A stretch of 64,000 nucleotides of DNA from Massilia sp. UBA2604 (GCA_002339265.1 DDKG01000178.1:1-64000), one strand, 5' to 3'. Shown: positions 46,638-55,848, numbered from the stretch's first letter. The notes: generated by a model not told the origin, from the sequence alone. Translations and numbers: made by a program.

Positions 46638-47378
46638 TCAGACCGCGACGAAGCCGCCATCCACCAGCAGTTCTGCGCCCGCCATATACCTGCTTTCTTC
46701 CGATGCCAGGAATAGCACGGCGCTGGCGATTTCATCCGCTTCTCCGAGCCGGCCGAACGGGACTGCCTGCGTCATGCTTTCTTCGGCGCCGGGATTGTCC
46801 CGCAAATAGGCCGCCATCGCCGGTGTGAGGATCATGCCCGGAACGACGACGTTGACGCGGATACCCGATGCCTTGAGATCGGTGGTCCAGGTGCGCGCCA
46901 GCGAACGGATCGCCGCCTTCGTAGCACTGTACATCGACAAGGCGGGGTAGCCCTTGCTGCCTGCCACCGACCCCGCCAGGATCACGGCGCCGCCCGCGCG
47001 CATCAGCGGCACGGCTTTCTGCACCGTGAACACCGTTCCTTTGAGGTTCGTGTCGAACAGCCTGTCGATGTGCGCTTCGTCGATCTCCCCGAGCGCGGCG
47101 GATTCCGAAATGCCGGCATTGGCGAACACCGCATCCAGACGTCCGTGATCGCGCCGGATGGTGTCGAACAACCGGTCCAGGTCCGCGCCGCTGCCGACGT
47201 CGCCCCGGACGCCGACGGCGCCATGCCCGATCTCCGCCGCCGCCTGGTCCAGGCGCTCCTGCCTGCGGGCCGTGAAATAGACGTGCGCGCCTTCCGCCGC
47301 GAACCGCCTGGCCGTTGCCAGGCCAATACCATCGCTGCCGCCCGTGACGACGACCACCTTGTTGTCGAATCGTTTCAT
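46638..47378 (-). CDS. SDR-family oxidoreductase
   Basis: A 246-residue classical short-chain dehydrogenase. NAD(P) motif TGGSDGIGLA at about 12-21, NAG in ANAGIS, catalytic Ser in GSVAGSKG and YSATK (Tyr/Lys pair), C-terminal DGGF. Arg after the second strand (TARRQERL) suggests NADPH preference. It is divergent from a TetR gene with paired operators between them, so it is probably controlled by that regulator. Substrate unknown. Confidence 0.9.
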   Translation of the reverse strand: MKRFDNKVVVVTGGSDGIGLATARRFAAEGAHVYFTARRQERLDQAAAEIGHGAVGVRGDVGSGADLDRLFDTIRRDHGRLDAVFANAGISESAALGEIDEAHIDRLFDTNLKGTVFTVQKAVPLMRAGGAVILAGSVAGSKGYPALSMYSATKAAIRSLARTWTTDLKASGIRVNVVVPGMILTPAMAAYLRDNPGAEESMTQAVPFGRLGEADEIASAVLFLASEESRYMAGAELLVDGGFVAV

Positions 47379-47396
47379 CTTGCATCACCTTTCAGG

Positions 47397-47445
47397 CTAA
47401 GTGGAGGATTGCTCCACTTATCATATGGAGGTATCCTCCACTTAG
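47397..47445. promoter_or_regulatory. Twin palindromic operators between SDR and TetR genes
   Basis: Site 1: AAGTGGAG (47399-47406), 5 bases, CTCCACTT (47412-47419), perfect. Site 2: TGGAG (47426-47430), 5 bases, CTCCA (47436-47440). The same arms also form a perfect outer 13-bp inverted repeat, CTAAGTGGAGGAT (47397-47409) with ATCCTCCACTTAG (47433-47445). Site centres are 24 bp apart, so two dimers could bind on nearby faces. Confidence 0.8.
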
Positions 47446-47456
47446 CAAGCAGAATA

Positions 47457-48041
47457 GTGAGTGAGCCAGTGACTGAGAGGGAAGAACCGCTGCGCGCCGA
47501 TGCGCGCCAGAACCGCGCACGCATTCTTGCGGCGGCGGAAGAGGTATTCACGGAACAGGGAGGCGGCGCGTCGCTCGAAGCAGTCGCGAAACGCGCAGGG
47601 GTTGGCATCGGCACGCTCTACCGGCGTTTTCCAACGCGCGATGAGCTGCTCGCCGCCACCTATAGCGAACGCCTGCTGGCGTTCGCGGTGTCGTCCCGCG
47701 CCGACACTGCAGCGTCGGAGCGAGACCCGGTCAACGCGCTGCGCGCTTTCGTCGAAGGCCTGGTCGTCCACATCAATATATACCGGGGCCTGGCGGCATC
47801 CATCGGCATCGTGCTGCAGAGCGGCACGCCCGGCTGCGCGGCGATCTCCGAGACCGGCGCTACGCTGCTGCGCCAGGCCCAGGACAGCGGCGGCGTCCGT
47901 AGCGACATCGCGTTCAACGATCTGGTGTACATGATCACGGCGATCTCGCTGGCCATCGAGCAGGAAGGCGGTTCAACCGCACGGATCCGGCAACTGGCCA
48001 GCATCTTCTTCGATGGCGTGCAGGCCCGGCCGCGCGTGTAG
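47457..48041 (+). CDS. TetR-family transcriptional regulator
   Basis: A 194-residue TetR regulator. HTH at about residues 12-60: RARILAAAEEVFTEQGG and VAKRAGVGIGTLYRRFPTRDEL, typical of the SsuR/YvdT-like group. Start is GTG at 47457; a GTG at 47469 is equally possible and neither has a clear ribosome site. The twin operators upstream indicate autoregulation and control of the divergent SDR gene. The ligand is probably a small hydrophobic or reactive compound that the SDR metabolises. Confidence 0.87.
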   Translation: MSEPVTEREEPLRADARQNRARILAAAEEVFTEQGGGASLEAVAKRAGVGIGTLYRRFPTRDELLAATYSERLLAFAVSSRADTAASERDPVNALRAFVEGLVVHINIYRGLAASIGIVLQSGTPGCAAISETGATLLRQAQDSGGVRSDIAFNDLVYMITAISLAIEQEGGSTARIRQLASIFFDGVQARPRV

Positions 48042-48053
48042 CGGCCGGCGTGA

Positions 48054-48998
48054 CTATGAGACCGGCGTCGGCAACGGCTCACCCTTGAAGTGCGCAACGA
48101 GGTTGGCCACGGCCAGGGCGCCCATCGCGCGCCGCGCCTCCACCGTGAAGCTGCCCACATGGGGCGTGAGCACCACGTTGTCGAGCGTGAACAGCGCCGC
48201 CGGCACGTTCGGCTCGTCCTCGAACACGTCCAGCCCAGCCGCGCCGAGCCGCCCGTCCTGCAGGGCCGCGACCAGCGCCGCCTCGTCCACCACCGAACCG
48301 CGCGCGATGTTCACCAGGGTGCCTTCCGGCCCCAGCGCCTCGATGACGTCGCGCCCGATCATGTGGCGGGTCTCAGGGCCGCCCGGCATGCACAGCACCA
48401 GCATATCGCTCTCGCCGGCCAGCGCCAGCAACGAGTCGCTGCGCCGTTCCGGCGCCGGCCCCGGGCTGCGCTGGTAATAGCGGATCTCCATCCCGAATGC
48501 CTGCAGGCGCTGCGCCACCGCCTGGCCGATGCGGCCGAAGCCGACGATGCCCGCCACCTTGCCCTTCAGGCTGCGGGCGTGGGTCAGCGGCGCCCTGGCC
48601 GGCCAGCCGCCGGCGCGCACGTAGCGGTCCAGCAGCGGCAGGCGGCGCACCGTCGACAGCAGCAGGGTGACGGCGAAATCGGCCACGTCGTCGGTGAGCA
48701 CGTCGGGCGTGTTGGTCACGTGGATGCCCTTGCCGGCCAGCAGCGCCAGCGGCACCGCATCGACGCCGACGCCATTCACCGACACGATCTCGAGCGCGGG
48801 CAGGCTGGCCACCAGCTGCGGCGTCACGCCGATCGTGCCGGTGGTGAGGACGGCGCGGATACCGCCGGCGATGGCGTCGAATGCAGGGTCGCCGGCGACC
48901 GGGATCGCCGCCCTGTCATGACACTGGAAAGCTCGCGCAAGCTGCTCACGCACCTCTTGCGACCACGCCCCGCCCAACATGAGAATCTCTGGTTTCAT
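48054..48998 (-). CDS. D-isomer 2-hydroxyacid dehydrogenase
   Basis: A 314-residue NAD(P)-dependent dehydrogenase of the GhrA/GhrB type. Signs: VGFGRIGQAVAQRL (Rossmann motif), catalytic Arg in NIARGSVVDE, Glu in DVFEDEP and His in LTPHVGS. Likely a hydroxypyruvate or glyoxylate reductase; a more specific substrate is not decidable. ATG at 48998 is used instead of an earlier in-frame start nine codons upstream. It is divergent from the small His/Cys-rich gene, 91 bp between starts. Confidence 0.88.
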   Translation of the reverse strand: MKPEILMLGGAWSQEVREQLARAFQCHDRAAIPVAGDPAFDAIAGGIRAVLTTGTIGVTPQLVASLPALEIVSVNGVGVDAVPLALLAGKGIHVTNTPDVLTDDVADFAVTLLLSTVRRLPLLDRYVRAGGWPARAPLTHARSLKGKVAGIVGFGRIGQAVAQRLQAFGMEIRYYQRSPGPAPERRSDSLLALAGESDMLVLCMPGGPETRHMIGRDVIEALGPEGTLVNIARGSVVDEAALVAALQDGRLGAAGLDVFEDEPNVPAALFTLDNVVLTPHVGSFTVEARRAMGALAVANLVAHFKGEPLPTPVS

Positions 48999-49089
48999 CA
49001 GTAAATACCTGGCCTTGCCGGTCATTGTCGATGGATCGAGTATGCCAGATTCCAGTACAATCGCAGGCCTTGACCACGATCCGACGACG

Positions 49090-49419
49090 ATGACCGCACG
49101 CCGAACACACCACCAGCCACTTGCCGCCGCGCGCGGCCGGCTGCTGCTGTGGGTCGGCGCGATCGTGCTCCTGCTGCAGTTGTTCGCGGCGGTGGGCCAC
49201 GATCACGAAAGCGAGCCGACCTTCCAGGATTGCGTCGCCTGCTCCGTGCAGGCGCAGTCGCATGCGGCGCCGCCGACGTTGCCGGCCGCGCCGGCCGCCG
49301 GTGCGTGGGTGCTGGCGCAGGTGCTCGCACCAGCCGCGATCTCCGCGCGCCCGCCCCGCTTCGCCGGCTACCTGCTGCCGCAGCCACACGCTCCACCCGC
49401 TTCATCGTTCTCCGCTTAG
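49090..49419 (+). CDS. Small His/Cys-rich membrane-anchored protein (DUF2946-like)
   Basis: A 109-residue protein with one hydrophobic signal or anchor (RGRLLLWVGAIVLLLQLFAAV) followed by HDHESEPTFQDCVAC and a Pro/Ala-rich tail. The HxH and CxxC arrangement resembles DUF2946 metal-associated proteins found in Burkholderiales. Start at the ATG 49090 is inferred from the signal. It precedes the DUF1624 gene by 114 bp and may be co-transcribed. Metal binding is an inference. Confidence 0.55.
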   Translation: MTARRTHHQPLAAARGRLLLWVGAIVLLLQLFAAVGHDHESEPTFQDCVACSVQAQSHAAPPTLPAAPAAGAWVLAQVLAPAAISARPPRFAGYLLPQPHAPPASSFSA

Positions 49420-49533
49420 ACAACGCCTGGCCGCTTGCCCTTTCAGCGGCCCGCGTTCTTCCCACACGGTCGTGAGGCCGCGCGCGCTGCGTGCGCCGGC
49501 ACGCGCGCCACACCGTATTGCAAGCAGAACGAC

Positions 49534-50691
49534 ATGAAGCACATTACCTCCCCTCATCCCCTGGACGGCGCCGGCAGGCGCATCGCCTCCATCGACGTCG
49601 CCCGCGGCCTGGTCATGCTCCTGATGACGGTGGACCACGTCCGCGAGACCTTCTTCCTCCAGCACCAGGTCAGCGATCCGATGGACGTATCCGCGACCGA
49701 TCCCGGCCTGTTCTTCTCGCGCCTGGCCGCCCATTTCTGCGCGCCGATGTTCGTGTTCCTCACCGGCCTGTCGGCCTGGCTGTACGCCAACCCAGCGAAC
49801 GGGCCGCGCAGCGCAACGGGCTTCCTGGCCAAGCGCGGGGCCTTCCTGATCCTGCTCGAAATCGTCGTGATCAACTTCGCCTGGACCGGCAGTTTCACGC
49901 CGCACACCGTCTACCTGCAGGTGATCTGGGCCATCGGACTGTCGATGCTGGCGCTGGCCCTGCTGCACCGGCTGCCCTTGCCGCTGCTGGCGGCGGTCGG
50001 CGTGCTCATCGTCGGCGGCCACAACGCCCTGTCCGGGCTGTCCTTCGAACCGGGCTCCTGGCTTGCGACCGCCTGGACCATCCTCGAGCAGCGCGGCTAC
50101 CTGCTGGAAGACCCGGTAAGGGTGCGCATCAGCTATCCGCTGCTGGCCTGGATCGGCGTCATCCTGCTGGGCTACGCCTGCGGCCCGCTGTACGCCCGTA
50201 CCCTTGAACCCGCGCTGCGGCGCCGCTGGCTCGTGGCCGGCGGCCTGGCCTGCCTGGCGCTGCTGCTGGTGCTGCGCACCTGGAACATCTATGGCGAGAC
50301 CCTGCCCTGGACGGCGCAGGACGACCTGCTGCGCAGCGCAATGTCGTGGCTGAACTTCACCAAGTATCCGCCCTCGTTCGACTTCCTGCTGCTGACCCTG
50401 GGCGTGGGCCTGCTGGTGCTGGCCTGGATCGAACAGGTCGACGCCGGCTGGGTGCGGGTGGCGGCGGTATTCGGCGGCGCGCCGCTGTTCTTCTATATCC
50501 TCCACCTGTACCTGCTGCTGGTCGCGCAAAGGATCGCGGCCGGCGCCCTGGGCGTGCCGCGCGCCGACTTCGACCATGTCTGGCAAGTCTGGCTCGGCGC
50601 GTTCGTCCTCGCGGCGCTGCTGTACTGGCCGACGAAGCGCTTCGGCAACTACAAACGCAGCAGCGGCAAGGCCTGGGTCAAATACTTATAA
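49534..50691 (+). CDS. DUF1624 / heparan-alpha-glucosaminide acetyltransferase-like membrane protein
   Basis: A 385-residue multipass inner-membrane protein (about ten helices). RIASIDVARGLVMLLMTVDH at the N-terminus (about residues 16-35), with Asp-His in the first helix, is the signature of the YeiB/DUF1624 acyltransferase-like family, which moves acetyl groups across membranes to sugars. The usual substrate in bacteria is unknown. ATG at 49534 gives the canonical N-terminus. Confidence 0.85.
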   Translation: MKHITSPHPLDGAGRRIASIDVARGLVMLLMTVDHVRETFFLQHQVSDPMDVSATDPGLFFSRLAAHFCAPMFVFLTGLSAWLYANPANGPRSATGFLAKRGAFLILLEIVVINFAWTGSFTPHTVYLQVIWAIGLSMLALALLHRLPLPLLAAVGVLIVGGHNALSGLSFEPGSWLATAWTILEQRGYLLEDPVRVRISYPLLAWIGVILLGYACGPLYARTLEPALRRRWLVAGGLACLALLLVLRTWNIYGETLPWTAQDDLLRSAMSWLNFTKYPPSFDFLLLTLGVGLLVLAWIEQVDAGWVRVAAVFGGAPLFFYILHLYLLLVAQRIAAGALGVPRADFDHVWQVWLGAFVLAALLYWPTKRFGNYKRSSGKAWVKYL

Positions 50692-50837
50692 GCATGAGTA
50701 AGTTCCACGAAGCCATATCTATACGCGCAGAGTTTTACCTAGCGCAAATAGGCCTGCGATTCGAAGCGTGCGCGGTTGGAGCCCGGCAGTAGTTGGCGTA
50801 GAGTCTTGTGATCGCCAATTCGACGGGATCGCCATCC

Positions 50838-52007
50838 ATGTACGCCAGCAACTGGAACAACTTCGGGGTCAATTTCGACGCATTCAAGGACTTGGGAACC
50901 CAGGCCCTCAAGCAGATGGACCGCAGCCGCCAGGCGCGCGGCAAGATGCTGGAGCGCGCCGGTTACGGGCCGCAGCAGACCCCATCGACCGTGATCCTCG
51001 AGCAGCCCGGCATGAACCTGCGCCGCTACCACGACGCCCCCGCCGGGGGGCCGGCGGTCTTGCTGGTGCCGGCGCCGATCAAGCGTTCCTACATCTGGGA
51101 CCTGGCGCCCGACATCAGCGTGGTGCAGCGCTGGAGCGAGCGCGGCTACCGGGTCTATCTGGCCGAGTGGCTGCCGATGCCTGATGGCGACCCGGACGTC
51201 GGCCTGGACGACTACGGCGACCGTCTGCTGTCCGACTGCCAGCGCGCGATCGCCGAGGACAGTGCCCAAGACCGCATCACGATCGTCGGTCACTCGCTGG
51301 GCGGAATCCTGGCGGCCATCTACAGCTGCATGCATCCCGAGCGCGTGGCGGCGACCATCCTGCTCGAATCGCCGCTGCATTTCGAACAGGCCAGCTGCTG
51401 CTTCTCGCCGCTGGTCAACGCCACCCAGGACGCGCGCGGCATCGCCGACGCCTTCCGCCACGTGCCTGGTGTCTATCTCAATATGATGAGCGCCATGGCC
51501 GAGCCGCAAGCCTTCCAGTGGGAGCGGATCGCCGACCGCTGGCTGTCGCTGCTCGACCCGAAGGCGCTGGCCACCCATATGCGGGTCGAGCGCTGGACCC
51601 ACGACGAATTCCCGCTGCCGGGCCGGCTGTTCACCGAGATCGTCGAGTCGCTGTACCGCAACGACGACTTCATGCAGGGCCGGCTCGACATTGGCGGGCG
51701 CACGATCGGTCCGCGCGATCTGCGTGCCCCGCTGCTGTGCGTGGTCGACTTCCGCAGCAAGGTGATTCCGCCCGAATCCGTGCTGCCCTTCCACGAAGCC
51801 GCCAGCAGCGAGCGCAAGCATGTGCTCGAATACGGGGGCGACGTCGGCGTCAACCTGCAGCACGTGGGTGTCTTGGTCGGCCGCAGCGCGCACGCTGCGA
51901 TCTGGCCGGCCATTTTCGAGTGGCTCGGCTCGCCCGCGCTGGCGACTGCATCGAATCATGGATACAAACCAGCGCTGCCGGCAGTCACTGCCAATCCAGA
52001 CGCCTGA
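50838..52007 (+). CDS. PhaC-like alpha/beta hydrolase
   Basis: A 389-residue cytoplasmic alpha/beta hydrolase. The domain resembles class-III poly(3-hydroxyalkanoate) synthase-type hydrolases: VLLVPAPIKRSYIWDLAP, GYRVYLAEWLP and IVGHSLGGILAAIY. The nucleophile box is GHSLGG (Ser) where PHA synthases have GxCxGG, so this is probably an esterase or thioesterase rather than a polymerase. Terminal His is in NLQHVGVLVG. ATG at 50838 was chosen over a GTG ten codons earlier. Confidence 0.8.
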   Translation: MYASNWNNFGVNFDAFKDLGTQALKQMDRSRQARGKMLERAGYGPQQTPSTVILEQPGMNLRRYHDAPAGGPAVLLVPAPIKRSYIWDLAPDISVVQRWSERGYRVYLAEWLPMPDGDPDVGLDDYGDRLLSDCQRAIAEDSAQDRITIVGHSLGGILAAIYSCMHPERVAATILLESPLHFEQASCCFSPLVNATQDARGIADAFRHVPGVYLNMMSAMAEPQAFQWERIADRWLSLLDPKALATHMRVERWTHDEFPLPGRLFTEIVESLYRNDDFMQGRLDIGGRTIGPRDLRAPLLCVVDFRSKVIPPESVLPFHEAASSERKHVLEYGGDVGVNLQHVGVLVGRSAHAAIWPAIFEWLGSPALATASNHGYKPALPAVTANPDA

Positions 52008-52259
52008 TCCTTCCCCGGCAGTGGACTAGAAGTACCCACATGGCGCGGCGCCCTGCCGCGACATGCTGCCGACCCGCACCGCATTCCAGCGCCATACTGT
52101 ATTTATCTTTGTAGCAATTCAATCGCGCGCCATCTGCTCTGCAGTCTGGATAACATCCAGTACCGAAAAGCGGGTGAGCGACAGTGTATTGATGGGCTCC
52201 CCATGTGCAACCAAGTATGCCGCGGCCCTAGGGCAGTGACGTACCTTACCGATCACGAC

Positions 52260-53666
52260 ATGGATGCCATAGAAGCCGAACGCACTGTCTCAGCCCCTCA
52301 CGACACCCGCCCCCGCCCAACCATCGGCCTGCGCGAAGCGGTCGCCGTCATCGTCGGCGTCGTGATCGGCGCCGGCATCTTCAAGGCTCCGTCCCTCGTG
52401 GCCAGCATGAGCGGCGACGCGCCGGCCATGTTCACCCTGTGGGTCATGGGCGGCGTGGTCTCGCTCATCGGCGCCCTGTGCTATGCCGAACTGACCACCT
52501 CATATCCGCACGCCGGCGGCGATTACCACTACCTGCACCGCGCCTACGGCCGCTCGGTCTCATTCCTGTTCGGCTGGGCGCGCTTCTCGGTGATCACTAC
52601 CGGCTCGATTGCCCTGCTCGGCTTCGTCTTCGGCGACTATATGCAGCAGGCGATTCCCCTGACCATGCTGCCGGCCGGCTGGGGCAGCACCGTGTACGCC
52701 ATCGCCGTGATCGCCGGCCTGTCGGCGCTCAACCTCCGCGGCATCCGCACCGGCACCGGCACCCAGACTTTCCTGACGGTCGCGGAGATCCTCGGCCTGC
52801 TGCTGATCGTCGGCGCCGCCGCGCTGTTCACCGATCCGGCGCCGGCAGCCACGGTCGCAGCAACGGCCGACGCCGGCGCAACCGGCGCGACCACCGCCGC
52901 CCTCGGCATGGCGATGGTGTTCGTGCTGCTCACCTATGGCGGCTGGAACGAGGCCGCCTACATCAGCGCCGAAATGCGCGGCGGCCCGCGCGACATGGTC
53001 AAGGCGCTGACCATGGGCATCGTCATCATCACCGTGCTCTACCTGATGGTGACGTGGGCCTACTGGAAGGTGCTCGGCATGGACGGCATGTCCGCCTCCG
53101 AGGCGGTGGCGGCCGACGTCATGAAGGTCGCCTTCGGCCCGGCCGGCGAAAAAATCATCTCGGTGCTGGTGGCGATCTCGGCCCTCACATCGATCAACGC
53201 CACCATGATTGTCGGCGCCCGCACCAGCTATGCCATCGGTCTTGACTGGAAAAAACTGGGCCGACTGGCCGAGTGGGACAGCGAGCGCGGCACGCCGACG
53301 GTCGCCATGACGGTGCAATGCGTGGCCGCCCTGGCCCTGGTCGCAACCGGCGCCGCGCTCGGCAGCGGCTTCAAGGCCATGGTCGAATTCACGGCGCCCG
53401 TGTTCTGGCTGTTCTTCCTCCTCACCGGCATCTCGCTATTCGTGCTGCGCCGGCGCGAGCCAAATACGCCGCGGCCGTTCAAGGTGCCGCTGTATCCGGT
53501 GCTGCCACTGCTGTTCTGCGCCAGCTGCGCCTATATGCTGTGGTCGAGCCTGTCATACGTCTACAGCCAGCAGCTCGGCGGCCTGAACGCCGCCTGGATC
53601 GGCGTCGCCGTGCTGGCCATCGGCATCGTGCTGTTAATGCTGCTGCGCTCGAAGGGCGAACACTGA
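52260..53666 (+). CDS. APC-superfamily amino acid permease
   Basis: A 468-residue carrier with 12 predicted helices. The opening LREAVAVIVGVVIGAGIFKAPSL contains the GxGIF substrate-site motif of helix 1, and the AELTTSYPHAGGDYHYL segment follows as in APC members. Start at ATG 52260; the frame is open from 52203 but no ribosome site is evident for either. The region 52008-52259 upstream has no recognisable element. The substrate is probably an amino acid or related amine. A methyltransferase gene follows after 50 bp. Confidence 0.87.
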   Translation: MDAIEAERTVSAPHDTRPRPTIGLREAVAVIVGVVIGAGIFKAPSLVASMSGDAPAMFTLWVMGGVVSLIGALCYAELTTSYPHAGGDYHYLHRAYGRSVSFLFGWARFSVITTGSIALLGFVFGDYMQQAIPLTMLPAGWGSTVYAIAVIAGLSALNLRGIRTGTGTQTFLTVAEILGLLLIVGAAALFTDPAPAATVAATADAGATGATTAALGMAMVFVLLTYGGWNEAAYISAEMRGGPRDMVKALTMGIVIITVLYLMVTWAYWKVLGMDGMSASEAVAADVMKVAFGPAGEKIISVLVAISALTSINATMIVGARTSYAIGLDWKKLGRLAEWDSERGTPTVAMTVQCVAALALVATGAALGSGFKAMVEFTAPVFWLFFLLTGISLFVLRRREPNTPRPFKVPLYPVLPLLFCASCAYMLWSSLSYVYSQQLGGLNAAWIGVAVLAIGIVLLMLLRSKGEH

Positions 53667-53716
53667 ATTCCAACCGTTTTACCCCCAAGTCCAAACCTGA
53701 CCAAGGAGATGTGTTG

Positions 53717-54316
53717 ATGAACCCGCAACCTCGCCGTCGTACCCTGCTGCTGTCCACCGCCGCTGCCACCGGCCTGATGATGTTCCCGTTCGGCCGCGCG
53801 TTGGCCCAGGCCACCGCCGCCACCGCCGCCACGCCGCGCCTCGACGTGCCTTACGTCCCGACCCCGCAAGAGGTGGTCGACAAGATGCTCGACCTGGCCA
53901 AGGTCGGCAAGAACGACACGCTGTTCGACCTGGGCTGCGGCGACGGCCGCATCGTCGTCACCGCCGCCAAGGAACGCGGCGCGCGCGGCACCGGCATCGA
54001 CATCGATCCAACCCGCATTGCGGAAGCCAAGGAAAACGCCAAGAAGGCCGGCGTCTCCGACCGCGCGCAGTTCCGGGTCGGCGATCTGTTCAAGACCGAT
54101 TTCTCGACCGCGACCGTGGTGACCCTGTACCTGCTGCCGACGATTAACGCCAAACTGCGTCCGCAGTTGTGGAAGCAATTGAAGGTGGGGACGCGCGTGG
54201 TGTCGCATGCCTTTGATATGGGATCGGAGTGGCCGGCGGAGAAGACGGTCGAGGTGGATGGCCGTACCATCTATTACTGGACCATCACCGAGGCGAACAA
54301 GAAAGAAGTCGCCTGA
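53717..54316 (+). CDS. Class I SAM-dependent methyltransferase with N-terminal export signal
   Basis: A 199-residue protein. AAGGAG (53703-53708) sits 8 bases before the ATG at 53717. The N-terminus is PRRRTLLLSTAAATGLMMFP followed by an AxA-type site (RALAQA), a Tat-like signal. The body is a class I Rossmann methyltransferase: motif I FDLGCGDGRIV, D in GIDIDPTR, and VVTLYLLPTINAKL. Since SAM is cytoplasmic, an exported methyltransferase is odd; related proteins with signals exist in Burkholderiales. Substrate unknown. It is in the same direction as the APC permease. Confidence 0.8.
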   Translation: MNPQPRRRTLLLSTAAATGLMMFPFGRALAQATAATAATPRLDVPYVPTPQEVVDKMLDLAKVGKNDTLFDLGCGDGRIVVTAAKERGARGTGIDIDPTRIAEAKENAKKAGVSDRAQFRVGDLFKTDFSTATVVTLYLLPTINAKLRPQLWKQLKVGTRVVSHAFDMGSEWPAEKTVEVDGRTIYYWTITEANKKEVA

Positions 54317-54418
54317 GCGGGGCATGGCCCGCGTGAGCGGGCTGGGTGAGCTGGCCGCCATTATTCACTTTCATGGATAATGGCAGCCCATGAATTGCCA
54401 TGTCCCGAACTCCCGCTG

Positions 54419-55306
54419 ATGAACCAGCTCCTTGCCATGCGCGCCTTCGTCCGCGTGATCGACACCGGCTCGTTCAGCCGCACCTCCGACCAACTCGGCC
54501 TGCCCCGCTCCACGGTCAGCAAGCTGGTCGGCGACCTGGAGTCCCATCTCGGCAACAAACTGATCCACCGAACCACACGTACCGTGGCGGCGACGGCCGA
54601 AGGGATCGAGTACTACCAGCAAGCCACCCGCCTGCTCACCGAACTGGACGCGATGGACCATGCCATGCGCGGCCAGAAACGCAAGCCGCGCGGTCATCTC
54701 CGGATCGATGCTCCGGCTTCGTTCGCCACCTCGCTGCTGATTCCCGCGCTGCCTGCCTTTCATCGGGAGTATCCGGACATCACCCTGGCGCTGGGTGTCA
54801 GCGACCGGCCCGCGAATATCGTCGGCGAAGGTGTCGATTGCGTCATTCGCGCAGGTGAAATCAATGAAATGTCGATGGTCGGCCGCAAGCTGCTCGACCT
54901 GCGCTACGGTACATATGCATCGCCCACCTATCTGGAACGCGCGGGCACGCCCCGCACACCCGCCGACCTCGATCAGCACGTGCGCCTGGGTTATTTCTTC
55001 GCAGCCACGACAAAGCCGAATCCGCTGGTGTTCGAACGCAACGGTGAGCGCCTGGACATCGAGGCCAGCGAATTGTCCACCAACGACGGCAACGGCCTGC
55101 TGGCATTGTTGCGCGCCGGCATGGGTATCGGCCAGCATTTCACACGGATGGTGCAGCCGGCGATCGATGCCGGGGAACTGGCGCCGATCCTGCAGGAATG
55201 GAACCGGCCCGCCATGCCCTTCCACATCCTTTACCCGCAGAACCGTCACCAGAGTGCGCGGATGACGGTGTTCGTCGACTGGCTGATCGAGACCTTCCGC
55301 AACTAG
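54419..55306 (+). CDS. LysR-family regulator (DsdC/PtxR-like)
   Basis: A 295-residue LysR regulator with the HTH MRAFVRVIDTGSFSRTSDQL at the N-terminus (residues 7-26) and a type 2 periplasmic-fold effector domain (VSDRPANIVGEGVDCVIRAG). The pattern is that of the CrgA-like subgroup common in Burkholderiales. Start at ATG 54419 gives the standard N-terminus. Control target unknown; the RidA gene converges downstream with 7 bp between. Confidence 0.9.
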   Translation: MNQLLAMRAFVRVIDTGSFSRTSDQLGLPRSTVSKLVGDLESHLGNKLIHRTTRTVAATAEGIEYYQQATRLLTELDAMDHAMRGQKRKPRGHLRIDAPASFATSLLIPALPAFHREYPDITLALGVSDRPANIVGEGVDCVIRAGEINEMSMVGRKLLDLRYGTYASPTYLERAGTPRTPADLDQHVRLGYFFAATTKPNPLVFERNGERLDIEASELSTNDGNGLLALLRAGMGIGQHFTRMVQPAIDAGELAPILQEWNRPAMPFHILYPQNRHQSARMTVFVDWLIETFRN

Positions 55307-55313
55307 CGGCGCT

Positions 55314-55715
55314 TCAATCGATGATCGCGCTCACCCGGATCTCGATCCGCATGCCCGGGGCGCCCAGCTCCGACACGCCCAGTTCGGTCCAGATCGGCGC
55401 CCGGTTCGGCATGTACTGGCGGAACAACCTTGCCATCGTCTCGTTGACCCCGGGAGGAAAGCCGCCCACGTGGTAGGAGTTCACGTGGATCACGTGCTCC
55501 CAGGTGGCGCCCGCAGCCGCCAGTACGCGCTCGACGTTCTTGAAGGCCAGTTCGATCTCGTCTTCGAGCCGCTCCGGGAATTGCAGGTCGTCCGTCCACC
55601 CGCCCTGTCCTGAAATCTCGACCCGGTTACCAACCTTCACGGCCTGCGAGTAGCCCAGCTTCTCGTAGAACATTTCGCCATAGCCCGGGGTCACGAAGAA
55701 TTCTGGTTTGTCCAT
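55314..55715 (-). CDS. RidA-family protein
   Basis: A 133-residue YjgF/YER057c/UK114 (RidA) protein that hydrolyses reactive enamine/imine intermediates, or a close relative with another role. Signs: KVGNRVEISGQGG, KNVERVLAAAGATWEHVIHV, and an Arg in GMRIEIRVSAI equivalent to the catalytic R105 of RidA. Convergent with the LysR gene, 7 bp away. Confidence 0.88.
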   Translation of the reverse strand: MDKPEFFVTPGYGEMFYEKLGYSQAVKVGNRVEISGQGGWTDDLQFPERLEDEIELAFKNVERVLAAAGATWEHVIHVNSYHVGGFPPGVNETMARLFRQYMPNRAPIWTELGVSELGAPGMRIEIRVSAIID

Positions 55716-55848
55716 GTCATGTACCTTTCTATTTCTGAAGTGACGCCAGCTTAGCCCGTCGCGTCACCCAAATACAGCCCCGTTCGCTGCCAATACTATC
55801 CATACAGCCGCACAATCCTTCAAATAACAAACATTGCACTGCAACACA

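Noticed and set aside
52008..52259. RNA gene or regulatory element before the APC permease
   Set aside because: No palindrome, promoter pair or stable hairpin was found; an AT-rich patch near 52095-52120 is not diagnostic.
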